A stretch of DNA of 64,000 nt from Psychrobacillus sp. INOP01 (GTDB lineage Bacteria; Bacillota; Bacilli; Bacillales_A; Planococcaceae). How positions within the stretch are numbered: position 1 is the stretch's first letter; every line of letters begins with the position of its first letter. The translations under genes were made by a program, and so were the position numbers. The stretch lies in NCBI RefSeq assembly GCF_018140925.1, contig NZ_CP073315.1, positions 1,240,001 to 1,304,000 of the forward strand, given 5' to 3'. Of this stretch, positions 54,322-63,401 are shown piece after piece. Below the pieces are notes generated by a model. The model was not told the DNA's origin and did not search any database. It was given only the letters and a program-made list of their open reading frames with translations.

Positions 54322-54397
54322 TTTCCGCCATCTCCTTAAAAATTTTCATTCATTTTTGTATATTATATATTATATTTTATGTTTTAAATTTTTACAA

Positions 54398-54430
54398 TAA
54401 AAAAAATTCTGTCTCAATTGAAACAGAATC
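54398..54430 (-). terminator. Terminator of GntR gene
   Basis: ATTCTGTTTC pairs with GAGACAGAAT on the minus strand, followed by eight T residues. Confidence 0.85.
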
Positions 54431-54462
54431 ATAGTTTATTTTCTCTATTTATATATTTATGA

Positions 54463-55110
54463 CTACAGTGGTATTAACTCTACTTTATCTATATTCCAAT
54501 GAACATCCTTTATAAAACTTTCTAATCCTGCCGAATCTCCTATTTTAAAAAGTTCTAGCATTTTTTTATGTTCATTATTTGTTTCTAAGAGTTTTATCTT
54601 CATTTCTTCCTGTTGACCCGCATAATCATAGGTTTTTAAAAATTTTTTTTGAGATTTTAAGAGAAGATTTACGAGACTTTTGTTCGGACAGATTGATAAA
54701 TAAACACCATGAAAAAGTTCTTGCATCTTATGATACATTTGAAAATTTCCTGTATTAATTGCTAAATCGATACTCTGAATATAGAATTCCATTTCTTTTA
54801 AATCTTTCCCAGTTAGAAACGGTAGTGCCAGTGAAGCAGCCAAGCCATCCAGTGCACCAATAATAAAATAAGTTTCTTTTGCTTCCTCCTTTGAAAGTTC
54901 TTTTATCACGAATCCTTTTCGGGGAACATTCTCTAATAGACCTTCTGAAGAAAGTTGTATTAATGCCTCTCTAACCGGAGTCCTACTAACTTTCAAACTT
55001 TCACAAATCGCATTTTCGTTCACCTTGCTATTAGAGATCAATTTCCTGTTATTAATCTGCTCAACGATATAATTATAAACATGGTCTTTTAACGATAAAT
55101 ATTCTGTCAT
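54463..55110 (-). CDS. GntR-family (FadR subgroup) transcriptional regulator
   Basis: A 215-residue regulator. The winged helix-turn-helix (VNENAICESLKVSRTPVREA, about 27-46) is canonical for GntR, and the C-terminal all-helical FCD domain carries the metal-site histidines (MYHKMQELFHGVY and a later NNEHKKM). It sits inside the M20-transporter cluster and probably controls it. Effector unknown. Confidence 0.9.
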   Translation of the reverse strand: MTEYLSLKDHVYNYIVEQINNRKLISNSKVNENAICESLKVSRTPVREALIQLSSEGLLENVPRKGFVIKELSKEEAKETYFIIGALDGLAASLALPFLTGKDLKEMEFYIQSIDLAINTGNFQMYHKMQELFHGVYLSICPNKSLVNLLLKSQKKFLKTYDYAGQQEEMKIKLLETNNEHKKMLELFKIGDSAGLESFIKDVHWNIDKVELIPL

Positions 55111-55149
55111 AATTTTACTCCTCTGTTTGTGGTATCTAGAACTAAGCTT

Positions 55150-56265
55150 TTACAGTTTTGCAAGACCTTTGAACAGTTCTACGGCAGTTTCGATGATATC
55201 GTCTCGAAAGTCGTACTGGTGTGTATGGACATGTGGATAATCCTCACCATTTCCAATGTAGCACATTGCTCCCTTTGTTAACTTCAAGTAATGACCAAAA
55301 TCCTCCGATGGACGAAATGCTTCGCTTAATTCGACTAATTGTAGTCCCTTTGCATCACATACTCTTCGTATTTTATCAGAGCTTTCTTTGTGATTTACAG
55401 TTTCCGGAAATTCATCATTATATGAAAAGCTTACTTTTATACCAAACTTTTCAGCTTGAGCTATGGCAAGATCTTCTAGATTTTTCTGAAGCCTATTTAA
55501 TTCCTCTTCGTATAATGCTCGGATTGTTAGTAGTAATTCTCCTTTGCTTGCAGACATGCCAAATGCTCTTTCACCTATATTTACTTGAATTACTGTACAC
55601 AGAATAATACCTTCGTTTTCCTCAGGAGAAACAAAACCCGGGATTGCTTCGATGATTTTGGCAATAGCAAAGGAGGGATTTACACCATTCTCAGGTTGAC
55701 TAGCATGTGCAGGTGAACCTTCCATGTGGATTGTCATTCCCTTTGAGGCACATTGAGCCGTTCCATCAATAACGTTAACTGTGTTGAATGCCATGCCACT
55801 CAAATTATGATAGGCAAAGATTTCATTTATATTATTTTCCTTTATAAAAGTAGCACATTGAATAGCTCCATCTCCTGTTTCCTCCGCGTGTTGAAAGAGG
55901 AAAAAAATGTTTTTGTCTGCTCCTTTTTGATCGATTTCCAAAGCAAACCCAGCAAGGCTCGCTGAGTGACCATCATGACCACATTTGTGAGAAACTCCAG
56001 GGAATTGTGAGGCATGTGGAATGTTAATTACTTCTGCCATAGGGAGTGCATCAAAGTCTGCACGGAACGCTATATTTTGTTTGTCTTCACCTGCGCGATA
56101 AATAGCGTAGAACCATTTACCTTTATCAACTACCTCTAGTTTTGTATGATTTTTCAAAAAAGTGATTAAATATTGTTTAGTCCATTTTTCATAATTCGAC
56201 AGTTCTGGATGTTGGTGCAACTCATGACGCAATTGAATTGCTAATTCAAGATTTTTACTTTCCAA
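55150..56265 (-). CDS. M20-family amidohydrolase, paralogue B
   Basis: A 371-residue metal amidohydrolase with KCGHDGHSASLAGFALE, FQHAEETGDGA and RPSEDFGHYLKLTKGAMCYIG. It shares most residues with the paralogue at 53206-54321; differences include FQHAEE for FQPAEE and GPSED-like RPSED for RGSED near metal ligands, which may alter specificity. First gene of the cluster. Confidence 0.9.
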   Translation of the reverse strand: MESKNLELAIQLRHELHQHPELSNYEKWTKQYLITFLKNHTKLEVVDKGKWFYAIYRAGEDKQNIAFRADFDALPMAEVINIPHASQFPGVSHKCGHDGHSASLAGFALEIDQKGADKNIFFLFQHAEETGDGAIQCATFIKENNINEIFAYHNLSGMAFNTVNVIDGTAQCASKGMTIHMEGSPAHASQPENGVNPSFAIAKIIEAIPGFVSPEENEGIILCTVIQVNIGERAFGMSASKGELLLTIRALYEEELNRLQKNLEDLAIAQAEKFGIKVSFSYNDEFPETVNHKESSDKIRRVCDAKGLQLVELSEAFRPSEDFGHYLKLTKGAMCYIGNGEDYPHVHTHQYDFRDDIIETAVELFKGLAKL

Positions 56266-56360
56266 AATATATCTCTCCTTTATATGAACACTTCACAATA
56301 TAATTCAAAGTATAATACAATATATTGAAAATAAATAGAATCTAACATTATTACCTATTC

Positions 56361-56710
56361 TCAAGATAAAAAATCTGTCTCGGAAAATCCCGGTCCAAAG
56401 CGGTCATTTAATTTTTTCTAAAATGGGTGAAAGGCGTACTTTTTCATCTTCTTTTACTCACTTGTACCGTATGAAACAGGTGTTAATTCTTCACTTCCAT
56501 TTTCTCCAGTTCAACGCTGCCTTCGAATACTTTTTGGTTACGGCAACACTGTAACGCAACATCATCCGCCATATATATCCTTCTCATTACTACTACGCAG
56601 AAGCTTTCGAAGTAGATAGCGACATCTATAAAACTAGCAATTTGAAATGCATACATACGTGTAAACTTCGCCGTCGATGCCTTAAAAGCTTCCTTCTCTT
56701 CATCCGACAA
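56361..56710 (-). pseudogene. Decayed 3' end of a type I restriction hsdR gene
   Basis: A minus-strand frame LSDEEKEAFKASTAKFTRMY, then AFQIASFIDV and later LQCCRNQKVFEGSVELEKME, resembles the C-terminal helical region of HsdR. Beyond its stop, other frames continue the same protein: TPVSYGTSE and LNDRFGPGFSETDFLS, the latter matching the NxRFGTxF tail of HsdR. Stops and frameshifts interrupt it, and no upstream helicase domain or hsdM/hsdS is present. It is a remnant of a lost system. Confidence 0.6.
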
Positions 56711-56808
56711 ATCACTATTGGATTATTTTGCAATACGCAAATATTTGTTTAGCATGTTTAAATTTGCTATGATTTTCTCATGTACACATATTGAAGGAGC
56801 GCTTATAG

Positions 56809-57552
56809 ATGAATCCAGAACAAGTAGAACAGTTTCAGCAAATGAAAAAGAAAATGACGCGAATGATGCTGTTGTATAAATTTGCATTAAGTGAGCTTGA
56901 AACAAAGATCGAAATTCTGCGAGAAGAATTTTTAATGATTCATGAATATAATCCAATTGAACATACAAATTCTAGATTGAAATCACCAGAAAGTATATTG
57001 AAAAAACTTAATCGAAAAGGTAAAAGTATTTCAGTAGACAGCATACGAGAAAACGTGAAAGACATTGCAGGAATGCGGATTACTTGTTCATTTATTTCTG
57101 ATATTTATCGGGTTTTTGACATGTTGGAAAAACAAAGTGATATTAAAGTATTAGAAGTAAAAGATTATATTAAAAATCCAAAAAGTAATGGCTATAAGAG
57201 TTTACATGTTTTATTGGAAACTCCTGTGTTTATGTCCGATGCCAAGGAAATTGTAACAGTCGAAGTACAAATACGAACTATTGCGATGGATTTTTGGGCA
57301 AGCCTTGAACATAAAATCTTTTATAAATATGATCAGTTTGTGCCGGAACAATTATTAATTGAATTAAAAGAAGCTGCCGATTCGGCATTTGCACTAGATG
57401 AGAAAATGGAACGACTGCATAATGAAGTTAAAGTAATTAAAGGTGAAAATAAAATAACTGAAGTAGATGAATTAACTAAGTTAATAAGTAATTCAAGCCA
57501 ACAACAAACGATTCCTCCTGCTTTCCTAGACATGTTGGAAAAAATAAGATGA
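56809..57552 (+). CDS. ywaC: Small alarmone synthetase (YwaC/RelP type)
   Basis: Synthesises (p)ppGpp from ATP and GDP/GTP without a hydrolase domain. The chain closely resembles B. subtilis YwaC: LLYKFALSELETK, NPIEHTNSRLKSPESI, DIAGMRITCSFISDIY, the G-loop-like KNPKSNGYKSLHVL and VEVQIRTIAMDFWASLEHK. At 247 residues it is about 35 longer than YwaC, with a C-terminal extension. Expression may respond to cell wall stress as in B. subtilis. GGAGCG precedes the ATG. Confidence 0.93.
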   Translation: MNPEQVEQFQQMKKKMTRMMLLYKFALSELETKIEILREEFLMIHEYNPIEHTNSRLKSPESILKKLNRKGKSISVDSIRENVKDIAGMRITCSFISDIYRVFDMLEKQSDIKVLEVKDYIKNPKSNGYKSLHVLLETPVFMSDAKEIVTVEVQIRTIAMDFWASLEHKIFYKYDQFVPEQLLIELKEAADSAFALDEKMERLHNEVKVIKGENKITEVDELTKLISNSSQQQTIPPAFLDMLEKIR

Positions 57553-57590
57553 TAGCCTTTTTTAAGGGATGCGAAAAAGAAGAAATAAAT

Positions 57591-57626
57591 AAAAGCTACA
57601 ATGACTAATTGTCGTTGTAGCTTTTT
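57591..57626 (+). terminator. Terminator of alarmone synthetase gene
   Basis: AAAAGCTACAA pairs with TTGTAGCTTTTT. Confidence 0.88.
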
Positions 57627-57778
57627 GCCTTATAAATTTTATTTACAAACCAAGTACTTGCTTTATTTCAATAATCCGTTCATTTGGTAATTCAGTAAGT
57701 TTTACAATGGAGTTTATACATAATCGAAGTTTCCGAATAGACTATAAGAAACAAAACAATTCTAAGGAGGTTGTTGAT

Positions 57779-58069
57779 TTGACACGTAGAAGAAATGGAA
57801 ACCGTCGTTTTTGCGTGTTGCCTGGGTATAATTGGTGTGGACCCGGTTGTAGTGGGCCCGGTGCGCCAATAAATGACGTGGATGCAGCTTGTAAAGCACA
57901 TGACGAATGTTATAGAAGGGGAAATAATCGGTGTGAATGTGATCATAAATTTCTCCGCGAACTAAAGCCTAAAATAAATAATTATACACAAAAAGGAAGA
58001 CATGCCCGTACACTCTATAATTACATGAAATTGCAAACCGTTTTTACTTGCAAAAATTTTAGAAACTAG
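57779..58069 (+). CDS. Phospholipase A2-like small protein
   Basis: A 96-residue cysteine-rich protein with a parvovirus/phage-type PLA2 core: YNWCGPGCSGPGAPINDVDA (calcium-loop-like) followed by ACKAHDECYRRG, the His-Asp catalytic motif. Six cysteines cluster with the core. There is no signal peptide; the N-terminus TRRRNGNRR is basic. The start is TTG at 57779 with AAGGAGG exactly 8 nt upstream. Possible roles are spore-coat or membrane-lipid hydrolysis; unproven. Confidence 0.78.
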   Translation: MTRRRNGNRRFCVLPGYNWCGPGCSGPGAPINDVDAACKAHDECYRRGNNRCECDHKFLRELKPKINNYTQKGRHARTLYNYMKLQTVFTCKNFRN

Positions 58070-58098
58070 AACCTTTTCCGCGATTAACAACAAAAATG

Positions 58099-58144
58099 AG
58101 CAAAACAGCACGAATAGCATTTACGCAATATGGGCTGTTTTGCT
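58099..58144 (+). terminator. Hairpin downstream of PLA2-like gene
   Basis: AGCAAAACAGC pairs with GCTGTTTTGCT across a long loop; the T tract is poor. The rest of 58145-58420 has an isolated AAAGGAGG but no credible gene. Confidence 0.55.
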
Positions 58145-58353
58145 ATAAACGTGAACTCTTTGTACATTATATTTTTCCTTCTCGATCAAAGGAGGTAGGT
58201 GTATCACGAAGAAGTTAAACAAAAAGCCCATCTCCTTCTCCAAATAAATAAGGTAATTGTACACATTTTAGGATAAAAAAAGTACAAGCGTCTAATAAAA
58301 TTCAGAATCATCTCAGTAATTAGCATCCTAAATTGGAAATCTCCCTAGACAAA

Positions 58354-58397
58354 ATATCCATTTCAGTACTTTCTTTTTTCATATGCTAAATGGATAT
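58354..58397. promoter_or_regulatory. Inverted repeat upstream of sulfatase-like gene
   Basis: ATATCCATTT (58354-58363) and AAATGGATAT (58388-58397) are perfect 10-bp complements separated by 24 bp, ending just upstream of the ribosome site. It may be an operator or a leader hairpin. Confidence 0.4.
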
Positions 58398-58420
58398 ATA
58401 TTAATTGGAGGAGTTTTAAA

Positions 58421-60229
58421 ATGAGCAATTCAAATAAATTATTTTCAAGTTCTCATTACCATAAAAAGCGACCAAATATTCTTTTTATGATTGTAGATGA
58501 AGAGAGATTTCCGACTATTTATGAAACCGAGGCGTTAAAAGAATGGCGAATAAAAAACTTAAAAACACAAGAGCTTTTACGGAATAATGGGATGACATTT
58601 TTAAATCATTATATTGGAAGTACGGCTTGTTCACCAAGTAGAGCAACGCTTTTTACTGGACAGTATCCATCACTTCACGGAGTGACACAAACTACTGGGG
58701 TTGCAAAAGGTGCATTTGACCCCGATGTATTTTGGTTAGATCACAATACAGTACCTACTTTGGGTGAATACTTTCGTACTGCAGGATATCAAACCTATTG
58801 GAAAGGAAAATGGCATCTTTCCGATGAGGATATTTTAATCCCTGGTACACATAACGCACTACCGAGCTATAACACTAAAACTGGTATACCTAACCATGCA
58901 CAAGAGCAGCTTTATGAACATGCCAATAGGTTGAATAATTATGGTTTTGATGGTTGGATTGGTCCTGAACCACATGGAACGAATCCACGAAACTCTGGGT
59001 CTTCAGCTGGTATCGGGGTGAGTGGCAGGGATGAAATATATGCAAAGGAAGTCGTGGATTTAATTCATTCGCTCGAAAAAAAAGTAAATTCGACTGAAGA
59101 TCAGCCATGGCTAATTGTATCCTCCTTTGTAAATCCACATGATATTACCCTTCTTGGTCTATTTACTCGATTCAATCCTACTTTTAATTTTGATATTAAT
59201 CCTACTCTTCCTTTCGTTCCACCTGCTCCTACAGCAAATGAAAACCTACTCACGAAACCATCTGCTCAGTTGAGTTATCGCGATATCTATCAACAAGCGC
59301 TTCAGCCAACATTCGATTCACTGCTGTATCGACAGCTTTACTATTCTCTTCAAAAAAAGGTAGACGATGAGATGTATAAAGTATTTCAAGCTCTTCAATC
59401 ATCTGTTTTTTATGAGGATACAATTATAATCTTTACAGCAGATCATGGAAGCTTAGTCGGAGCACACGGTGGTTTATTTCAAAAATGGCATAATGCTTAC
59501 GAAGAATCCCTGCATGTCCCACTAATTATTCATAGCCCAAAACTTTCTACTACTATGGAAACTGATATGATCACAAGCCATTTAGATGTCATTCCTACTC
59601 TTTTAGGTCTCGCAAATATAGATGTGATCGAAGCTCAAAATAAACTCAAAAAAAGTCATACCGAGGTGCATCCTCTAGTAGGACGAGATCTCACCGCATT
59701 ACTAGATGGGAATAACAAATTCCCTCGAGCCAACGAGCCTATATATTTTATGACGGATGATGAAGTAACGAAAGGATTGAACCAGTTTACTGTAACCGGA
59801 AAGCCATATGAATCAGTTATTCAGCCAAATCATTTAGAAACGGTGATTTTGAAATTGCCTACAGGGAAAGAAAAAACAGAAGAAATTTGGAAGCTTACTC
59901 GTTATTTTGATAACCCTCAATTTTGGAGTAATCCAGGTGTAGATGATGAAGTGTCCGATCGGAAAGATCCCCACTCAGTTTCAGATACGAAGGAAGTTGC
60001 TATTTGTATAACTACAACCAAGCAATCGCCGGTCGACGATCAGTATGAATTATACAATATTACAAGGGACCCCACAGAAGAATGCAATCTTGCATTTCAT
60101 TTGAATGAAACACCTGAATCAAAAGTAATTCAGAAAATATTAGTAAATATTCTCCAAGAACAACGCAAACAAAAGAGATTATCTCCTACAAGTGGAGCCG
60201 TTCCAGGTATGCCTACTTGTGAGAACTAG
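58421..60229 (+). CDS. Sulfatase-family hydrolase
   Basis: A 602-residue enzyme of the alkaline phosphatase/sulfatase superfamily. The N-terminal metal site is NILFMIVDEERFP and the sulfatase motif is CSPSRATLFTG (about 68-78), in which the cysteine becomes formylglycine. DHGSLVGAHGGLFQKWHNAYEE carries further metal and substrate residues. There is no signal peptide, so it is cytosolic or exported otherwise. No maturase gene is adjacent. GGAGGAG precedes the ATG. Substrate unknown. Confidence 0.88.
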   Translation: MSNSNKLFSSSHYHKKRPNILFMIVDEERFPTIYETEALKEWRIKNLKTQELLRNNGMTFLNHYIGSTACSPSRATLFTGQYPSLHGVTQTTGVAKGAFDPDVFWLDHNTVPTLGEYFRTAGYQTYWKGKWHLSDEDILIPGTHNALPSYNTKTGIPNHAQEQLYEHANRLNNYGFDGWIGPEPHGTNPRNSGSSAGIGVSGRDEIYAKEVVDLIHSLEKKVNSTEDQPWLIVSSFVNPHDITLLGLFTRFNPTFNFDINPTLPFVPPAPTANENLLTKPSAQLSYRDIYQQALQPTFDSLLYRQLYYSLQKKVDDEMYKVFQALQSSVFYEDTIIIFTADHGSLVGAHGGLFQKWHNAYEESLHVPLIIHSPKLSTTMETDMITSHLDVIPTLLGLANIDVIEAQNKLKKSHTEVHPLVGRDLTALLDGNNKFPRANEPIYFMTDDEVTKGLNQFTVTGKPYESVIQPNHLETVILKLPTGKEKTEEIWKLTRYFDNPQFWSNPGVDDEVSDRKDPHSVSDTKEVAICITTTKQSPVDDQYELYNITRDPTEECNLAFHLNETPESKVIQKILVNILQEQRKQKRLSPTSGAVPGMPTCEN

Positions 60230-60273
60230 ATTACTTGATTAAAGTATAAATTACACCGATTTTGAAGAGTAAA

Positions 60274-60327
60274 ATAAAAAGGTGCCGCCCCAAGCATCTT
60301 CCATTCCTTGGTTTGACACCTTTTATT
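60274..60327 (-). terminator. Terminator of lipoprotein gene
   Basis: AAAGGTGTC...CCAAG pairs with CTTGG...GGCACCTTT on the minus strand, followed by TTATTTT. Confidence 0.8.
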
Positions 60328-60331
60328 ATGT

Positions 60332-61237
60332 TTATTGTTCAGTTGCCTCTATTGGATTTCCTTCTAAAATCTGCTCGACTTCTTCATATCCCGTTGGAAA
60401 TGCAAAGTTATACCGTGCTGGTAATGCAAAGACGTATTTGTCATTTCTGGCTAATTCTGTTGGTGGAATCGGTGCTGCTCCTATATGAAATTTCTCTTTT
60501 TGCAGCAAATCCCATTGTTCTATTGTCAAAATCATGATGGGAATATCTTGGCGTGGATCATTGGCAGACCACTCCTTATGACGAATAGATATCATCGGTC
60601 CTGTTTCAACTACTTCTTCTTTACCAGTTGTAGGTAAGGATAAGCCTTCCCACTTGTCTGTTACAATCGAATAGTTTTTCCAAGTATTCGGTAAAGTGAA
60701 TGAAAAATCGTATTCGGAATTGTGATATACAACTGAATTGTTCTGATCAGCACCGGTCATTACTACATCACTAATCAGCCACTCTTCACTTATTTTCTCT
60801 ACTAGAAGTTCTATCGGTATTTTGTTAGTTACCTCATCACCACTTGTTATTTCGATTATTTCACCAGTCACCGCATATACAATTTTAGACTTTTCTTGGA
60901 TCTTAGTAATTTCAATCCGATCTGGCCATGGACTGGAAGTTAGTCTTCCTGGAGCGTTTAGCGGATCATCCAACCATTTTTCGATAAGCTCTGGAGTAAC
61001 CAATTCTCCATAACTTTGTTTCATGCTCTTTTCTAAGTCCTCTCCTTGACCTAGTAATGAAACGTTTTGTAGTCGACTCCCAAACGTTTCTACTAATTCT
61101 CGTACAACCTTCTCCGCTTGGTTATTAGTCTCTTCTTGAGAATGCTCTTCCGAATGAACCTTCACGTCATTTTCTATATTTCCACATCCAACTAAAGAAA
61201 TACTCATCAAAAGAATTACACTTAGTATTTTTTTCAT
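60332..61237 (-). CDS. Putative lipoprotein
   Basis: A 301-residue exported lipoprotein with signal MKKILSVILLMSISLVGCGN. An Asp/Glu-rich linker is followed by a region resembling DUF-type lipoproteins with NTF2-like and PsbP-like beta domains (YDFSFTLPNTWKNYSIV). AGGAGG precedes the ATG ending at 61237. No catalytic motif is seen; function unknown. Confidence 0.75.
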   Translation of the reverse strand: MKKILSVILLMSISLVGCGNIENDVKVHSEEHSQEETNNQAEKVVRELVETFGSRLQNVSLLGQGEDLEKSMKQSYGELVTPELIEKWLDDPLNAPGRLTSSPWPDRIEITKIQEKSKIVYAVTGEIIEITSGDEVTNKIPIELLVEKISEEWLISDVVMTGADQNNSVVYHNSEYDFSFTLPNTWKNYSIVTDKWEGLSLPTTGKEEVVETGPMISIRHKEWSANDPRQDIPIMILTIEQWDLLQKEKFHIGAAPIPPTELARNDKYVFALPARYNFAFPTGYEEVEQILEGNPIEATEQ

Positions 61238-61375
61238 TTTTTCGCCTCCTAAAAGGTCATCTATTAATATAGACGTTTTCCTGTCCATATCGTTACATTG
61301 AAAATTACTACCCTTTAGAATGGTTTAATTTAGTACTTCTATTCAATTAATAAAGTTATTCCACTCCTATTTTCT

Positions 61376-62077
61376 TTATTGCCAAAGTCTCACAACTACT
61401 TTGTCATGTTCATAGCGTTTAATAATAATACATATTTTTTGATACCATTCGTTACAAAGTGAATTTGCTTCTATATATTCCTCAGAGTCTATCGCAAGTA
61501 ATTTACCAAATTCTACAAATGGATATTCTAAAATTGGTTTGGTTAAATCATCTACTACTATTTTCAAACACAATGCTTCTATAGATTCTTCCTCTTCTTC
61601 CCCTTCTTCATCTTCTTCATCCCCATCTGAATCTTCATCCATTATTTCTTCGTTATTCACTAGTGTACTTCCCAGTAGACCTTCCTTAGGATATAAGTTT
61701 AAAACACGTTCTTCCTCTACTATTGCGACCTCTAGCACCTGAAAAAACGGAATATTTTCAATATTAAAATCTTCTTCCAAAGAATCTCTTTGAAGTATAT
61801 AAAGAATGTTGTTTACATCATCAATTAGCATAGCATTTAACAAATTCTCCGAAATCAGAGATTGAGTATGCGGAATCGCCGCGATTAACTCCTCACATCT
61901 CGTTCTATTCTCAGTGTTTCTCCTATTAATGATACGTCTCCACTCGATGACTCCCCAAAAGAATAAGCCCAATGAAATGATTAAATATATGCCAATTGCT
62001 TTTGTACTTTCTAGTGAAAGTGATAATGCAAAATAAACAACAAATAATAGAAATATAAATAGTATTTTCAATCTCAT
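61376..62077 (-). CDS. Membrane protein with acidic cytosolic stretch
   Basis: A 233-residue protein with two N-terminal membrane segments (about 4-21 and 27-45), a soluble part, and a strongly acidic run near 150-167 (DEDSDGDEEDEEGEEEEE). No family recognised. GGTGG precedes the ATG. The antisense reading of the acidic run gives a serine-rich frame that is not a gene. Confidence 0.65.
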   Translation of the reverse strand: MRLKILFIFLLFVVYFALSLSLESTKAIGIYLIISLGLFFWGVIEWRRIINRRNTENRTRCEELIAAIPHTQSLISENLLNAMLIDDVNNILYILQRDSLEEDFNIENIPFFQVLEVAIVEEERVLNLYPKEGLLGSTLVNNEEIMDEDSDGDEEDEEGEEEEESIEALCLKIVVDDLTKPILEYPFVEFGKLLAIDSEEYIEANSLCNEWYQKICIIIKRYEHDKVVVRLWQ

Positions 62078-62252
62078 TCCACCTTTAGAATTCTGTTATA
62101 AGAGATTCTATTCGTAAAACTATGTCCTTATACTAAAATTAAAAGACTTTCCGCGAGCAGGTAGTATATCGAAAAAACACGACATGATGAAGCATTTTTT
62201 AAAATTAGCATATAATATACTATTTTAACAATTAATAACGGAGGTGTTTACA

Positions 62253-62747
62253 CTGATTCATACTGTTCAACAAGGGGAAACACTGAGTCAGATAGCCAGA
62301 GACTACCGTATCCCCCTATCCGAAATCATTAACGCTAACCAATCTATAAATCCGAATGTACTTTTTATTGGTCAATCCATTGTAATACCAGGCTTTCCAG
62401 ACCCCAATTCACTTCCATATCAAATTGAAGTTTCCATTAACAATCGTCGGCTACGATTACGAAAAGATGGGCTTTTACAAAAAGAGTACCCTATAGCTGT
62501 GGGAAGAATGTTATACAATACACCAGTAGGGGATTTTATCATTATAAATAAAGCACCTAATCCTGGTGGACCATTCGGTACAATGTGGATGAGTTTATCA
62601 AAAGAACATTACGGGATTCATGGGACCAACGATCCTAGTTCCATTGGTAAAGCAGTCTCACATGGTTGTATCCGCATGTACAATAAAGATGTTGAGGAAT
62701 TAGCACGTATTATTCCGATAGGAACTCCGGTTTCAATACGGCCATAA
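62253..62747 (+). CDS. ykuD: LysM-containing L,D-transpeptidase (YkuD type)
   Basis: Cross-links or modifies peptidoglycan by 3-3 transpeptidation. An N-terminal LysM repeat ([18 protein letters not shown]) precedes a YkuD domain with the catalytic motif [20 protein letters not shown]. About 164 residues, as in B. subtilis YkuD. The start is odd: GGAGG lies 8 nt before a CTG at 62253, where alignment puts the N-terminus; the only standard in-frame choice nearby, GTG 62244, overlaps the ribosome site. No signal peptide; a spore role is likely. Confidence 0.88.
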   Translation: MIHTVQQGETLSQIARDYRIPLSEIINANQSINPNVLFIGQSIVIPGFPDPNSLPYQIEVSINNRRLRLRKDGLLQKEYPIAVGRMLYNTPVGDFIIINKAPNPGGPFGTMWMSLSKEHYGIHGTNDPSSIGKAVSHGCIRMYNKDVEELARIIPIGTPVSIRP

Positions 62748-62846
62748 TTACGAGAAGCGCAAGCACCCTCTAAATACAAAAACCTACTTTGTATTGTTTT
62801 TGAAGTGCTTTGGACAGACTTGGTGCTATATTTACTGATTCATTTT

Positions 62847-62888
62847 AATAGAGGCTGGTTGTGACTAACGTCACGACCAGCCTCTATA
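62847..62888. terminator. Strong bidirectional terminator
   Basis: AGAGGCTGGTtGTGAC pairs with GTCACgACCAGCCTCT around TAAC. It contains a GTGA-N6-TCAC pattern by chance. Confidence 0.85.
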
Positions 62889-62943
62889 TTCTCGATAATC
62901 TTACGGCGTTTATCTGTCCGTCGCCAAGTTTTGGCACTATTAG

Positions 62944-63375
62944 TTATTCTTCATGACTATACCCATTCTTCTTAATAAGTGAAATCTGTCCTGCATGTAT
63001 TCCCGTATGATACATTAATCTTCCAACAGCTTCTAAAGGTGTTGATGTTCCAATCGGTGACTCCATAATTTTATGCCAATCTTCCTCTGGCAACTCTTTC
63101 ATAGCTTGAATGATATGTTCATTTGAAGCTTTCAATTGCTCAACAAACTTATTCACATCTGTAAAAGCAGGCATTGCAATCCCCTCTTCGGGCATTTTTT
63201 TCCCAAAAAACCATTCTGCAAACATATACTCGACTTCGGCAGTATGATGAAGCAAATTACCAATTTTCGTATTTCCTAACTGTAAACCTAAATCTTGCGC
63301 CAGTAATGTATTAGCAGTTTTATGAAACCTCTCTCGAATTGCATTCCAAATTGGAAACACTGTAGAGTATGTCAT
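62944..63375 (-). CDS. DinB-family protein
   Basis: A 143-residue four-helix-bundle protein of the DinB/YfiT-like metal-binding superfamily. The metal histidines are in LLHHTAEVEYMF and MYHTGIHAGQI. Such proteins include thiol-dependent transferases, but most, like this one, have no known reaction. AAGGAGATAGGC-type site precedes the ATG. It ends the pair with the HugZ-like gene. Confidence 0.85.
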   Translation of the reverse strand: MTYSTVFPIWNAIRERFHKTANTLLAQDLGLQLGNTKIGNLLHHTAEVEYMFAEWFFGKKMPEEGIAMPAFTDVNKFVEQLKASNEHIIQAMKELPEEDWHKIMESPIGTSTPLEAVGRLMYHTGIHAGQISLIKKNGYSHEE

Positions 63376-63401
63376 ATGCGCCTATCTCCTTCGCTTCGAT
63401 T

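Noticed and set aside
58190..58275. 25-codon GTG frame behind AAAGGAGG
   Set aside because: The GTG is only about 3 nt from the ribosome-site core, the peptide is unrecognised, and nothing else supports a gene.
60262..60537. Plus-strand frames over the end of the lipoprotein gene
   Set aside because: They overlap the minus-strand lipoprotein gene and its terminator and have no ribosome site.
61539..61742. Plus-strand serine-rich frame
   Set aside because: It is the antisense of the acidic GAA/GAT-rich run in the 61376-62077 gene.
62858..62874. Crp/Fnr-like GTGA-N6-TCAC palindrome
   Set aside because: It is the tip of a strong terminator hairpin between convergent genes and has no promoter nearby.
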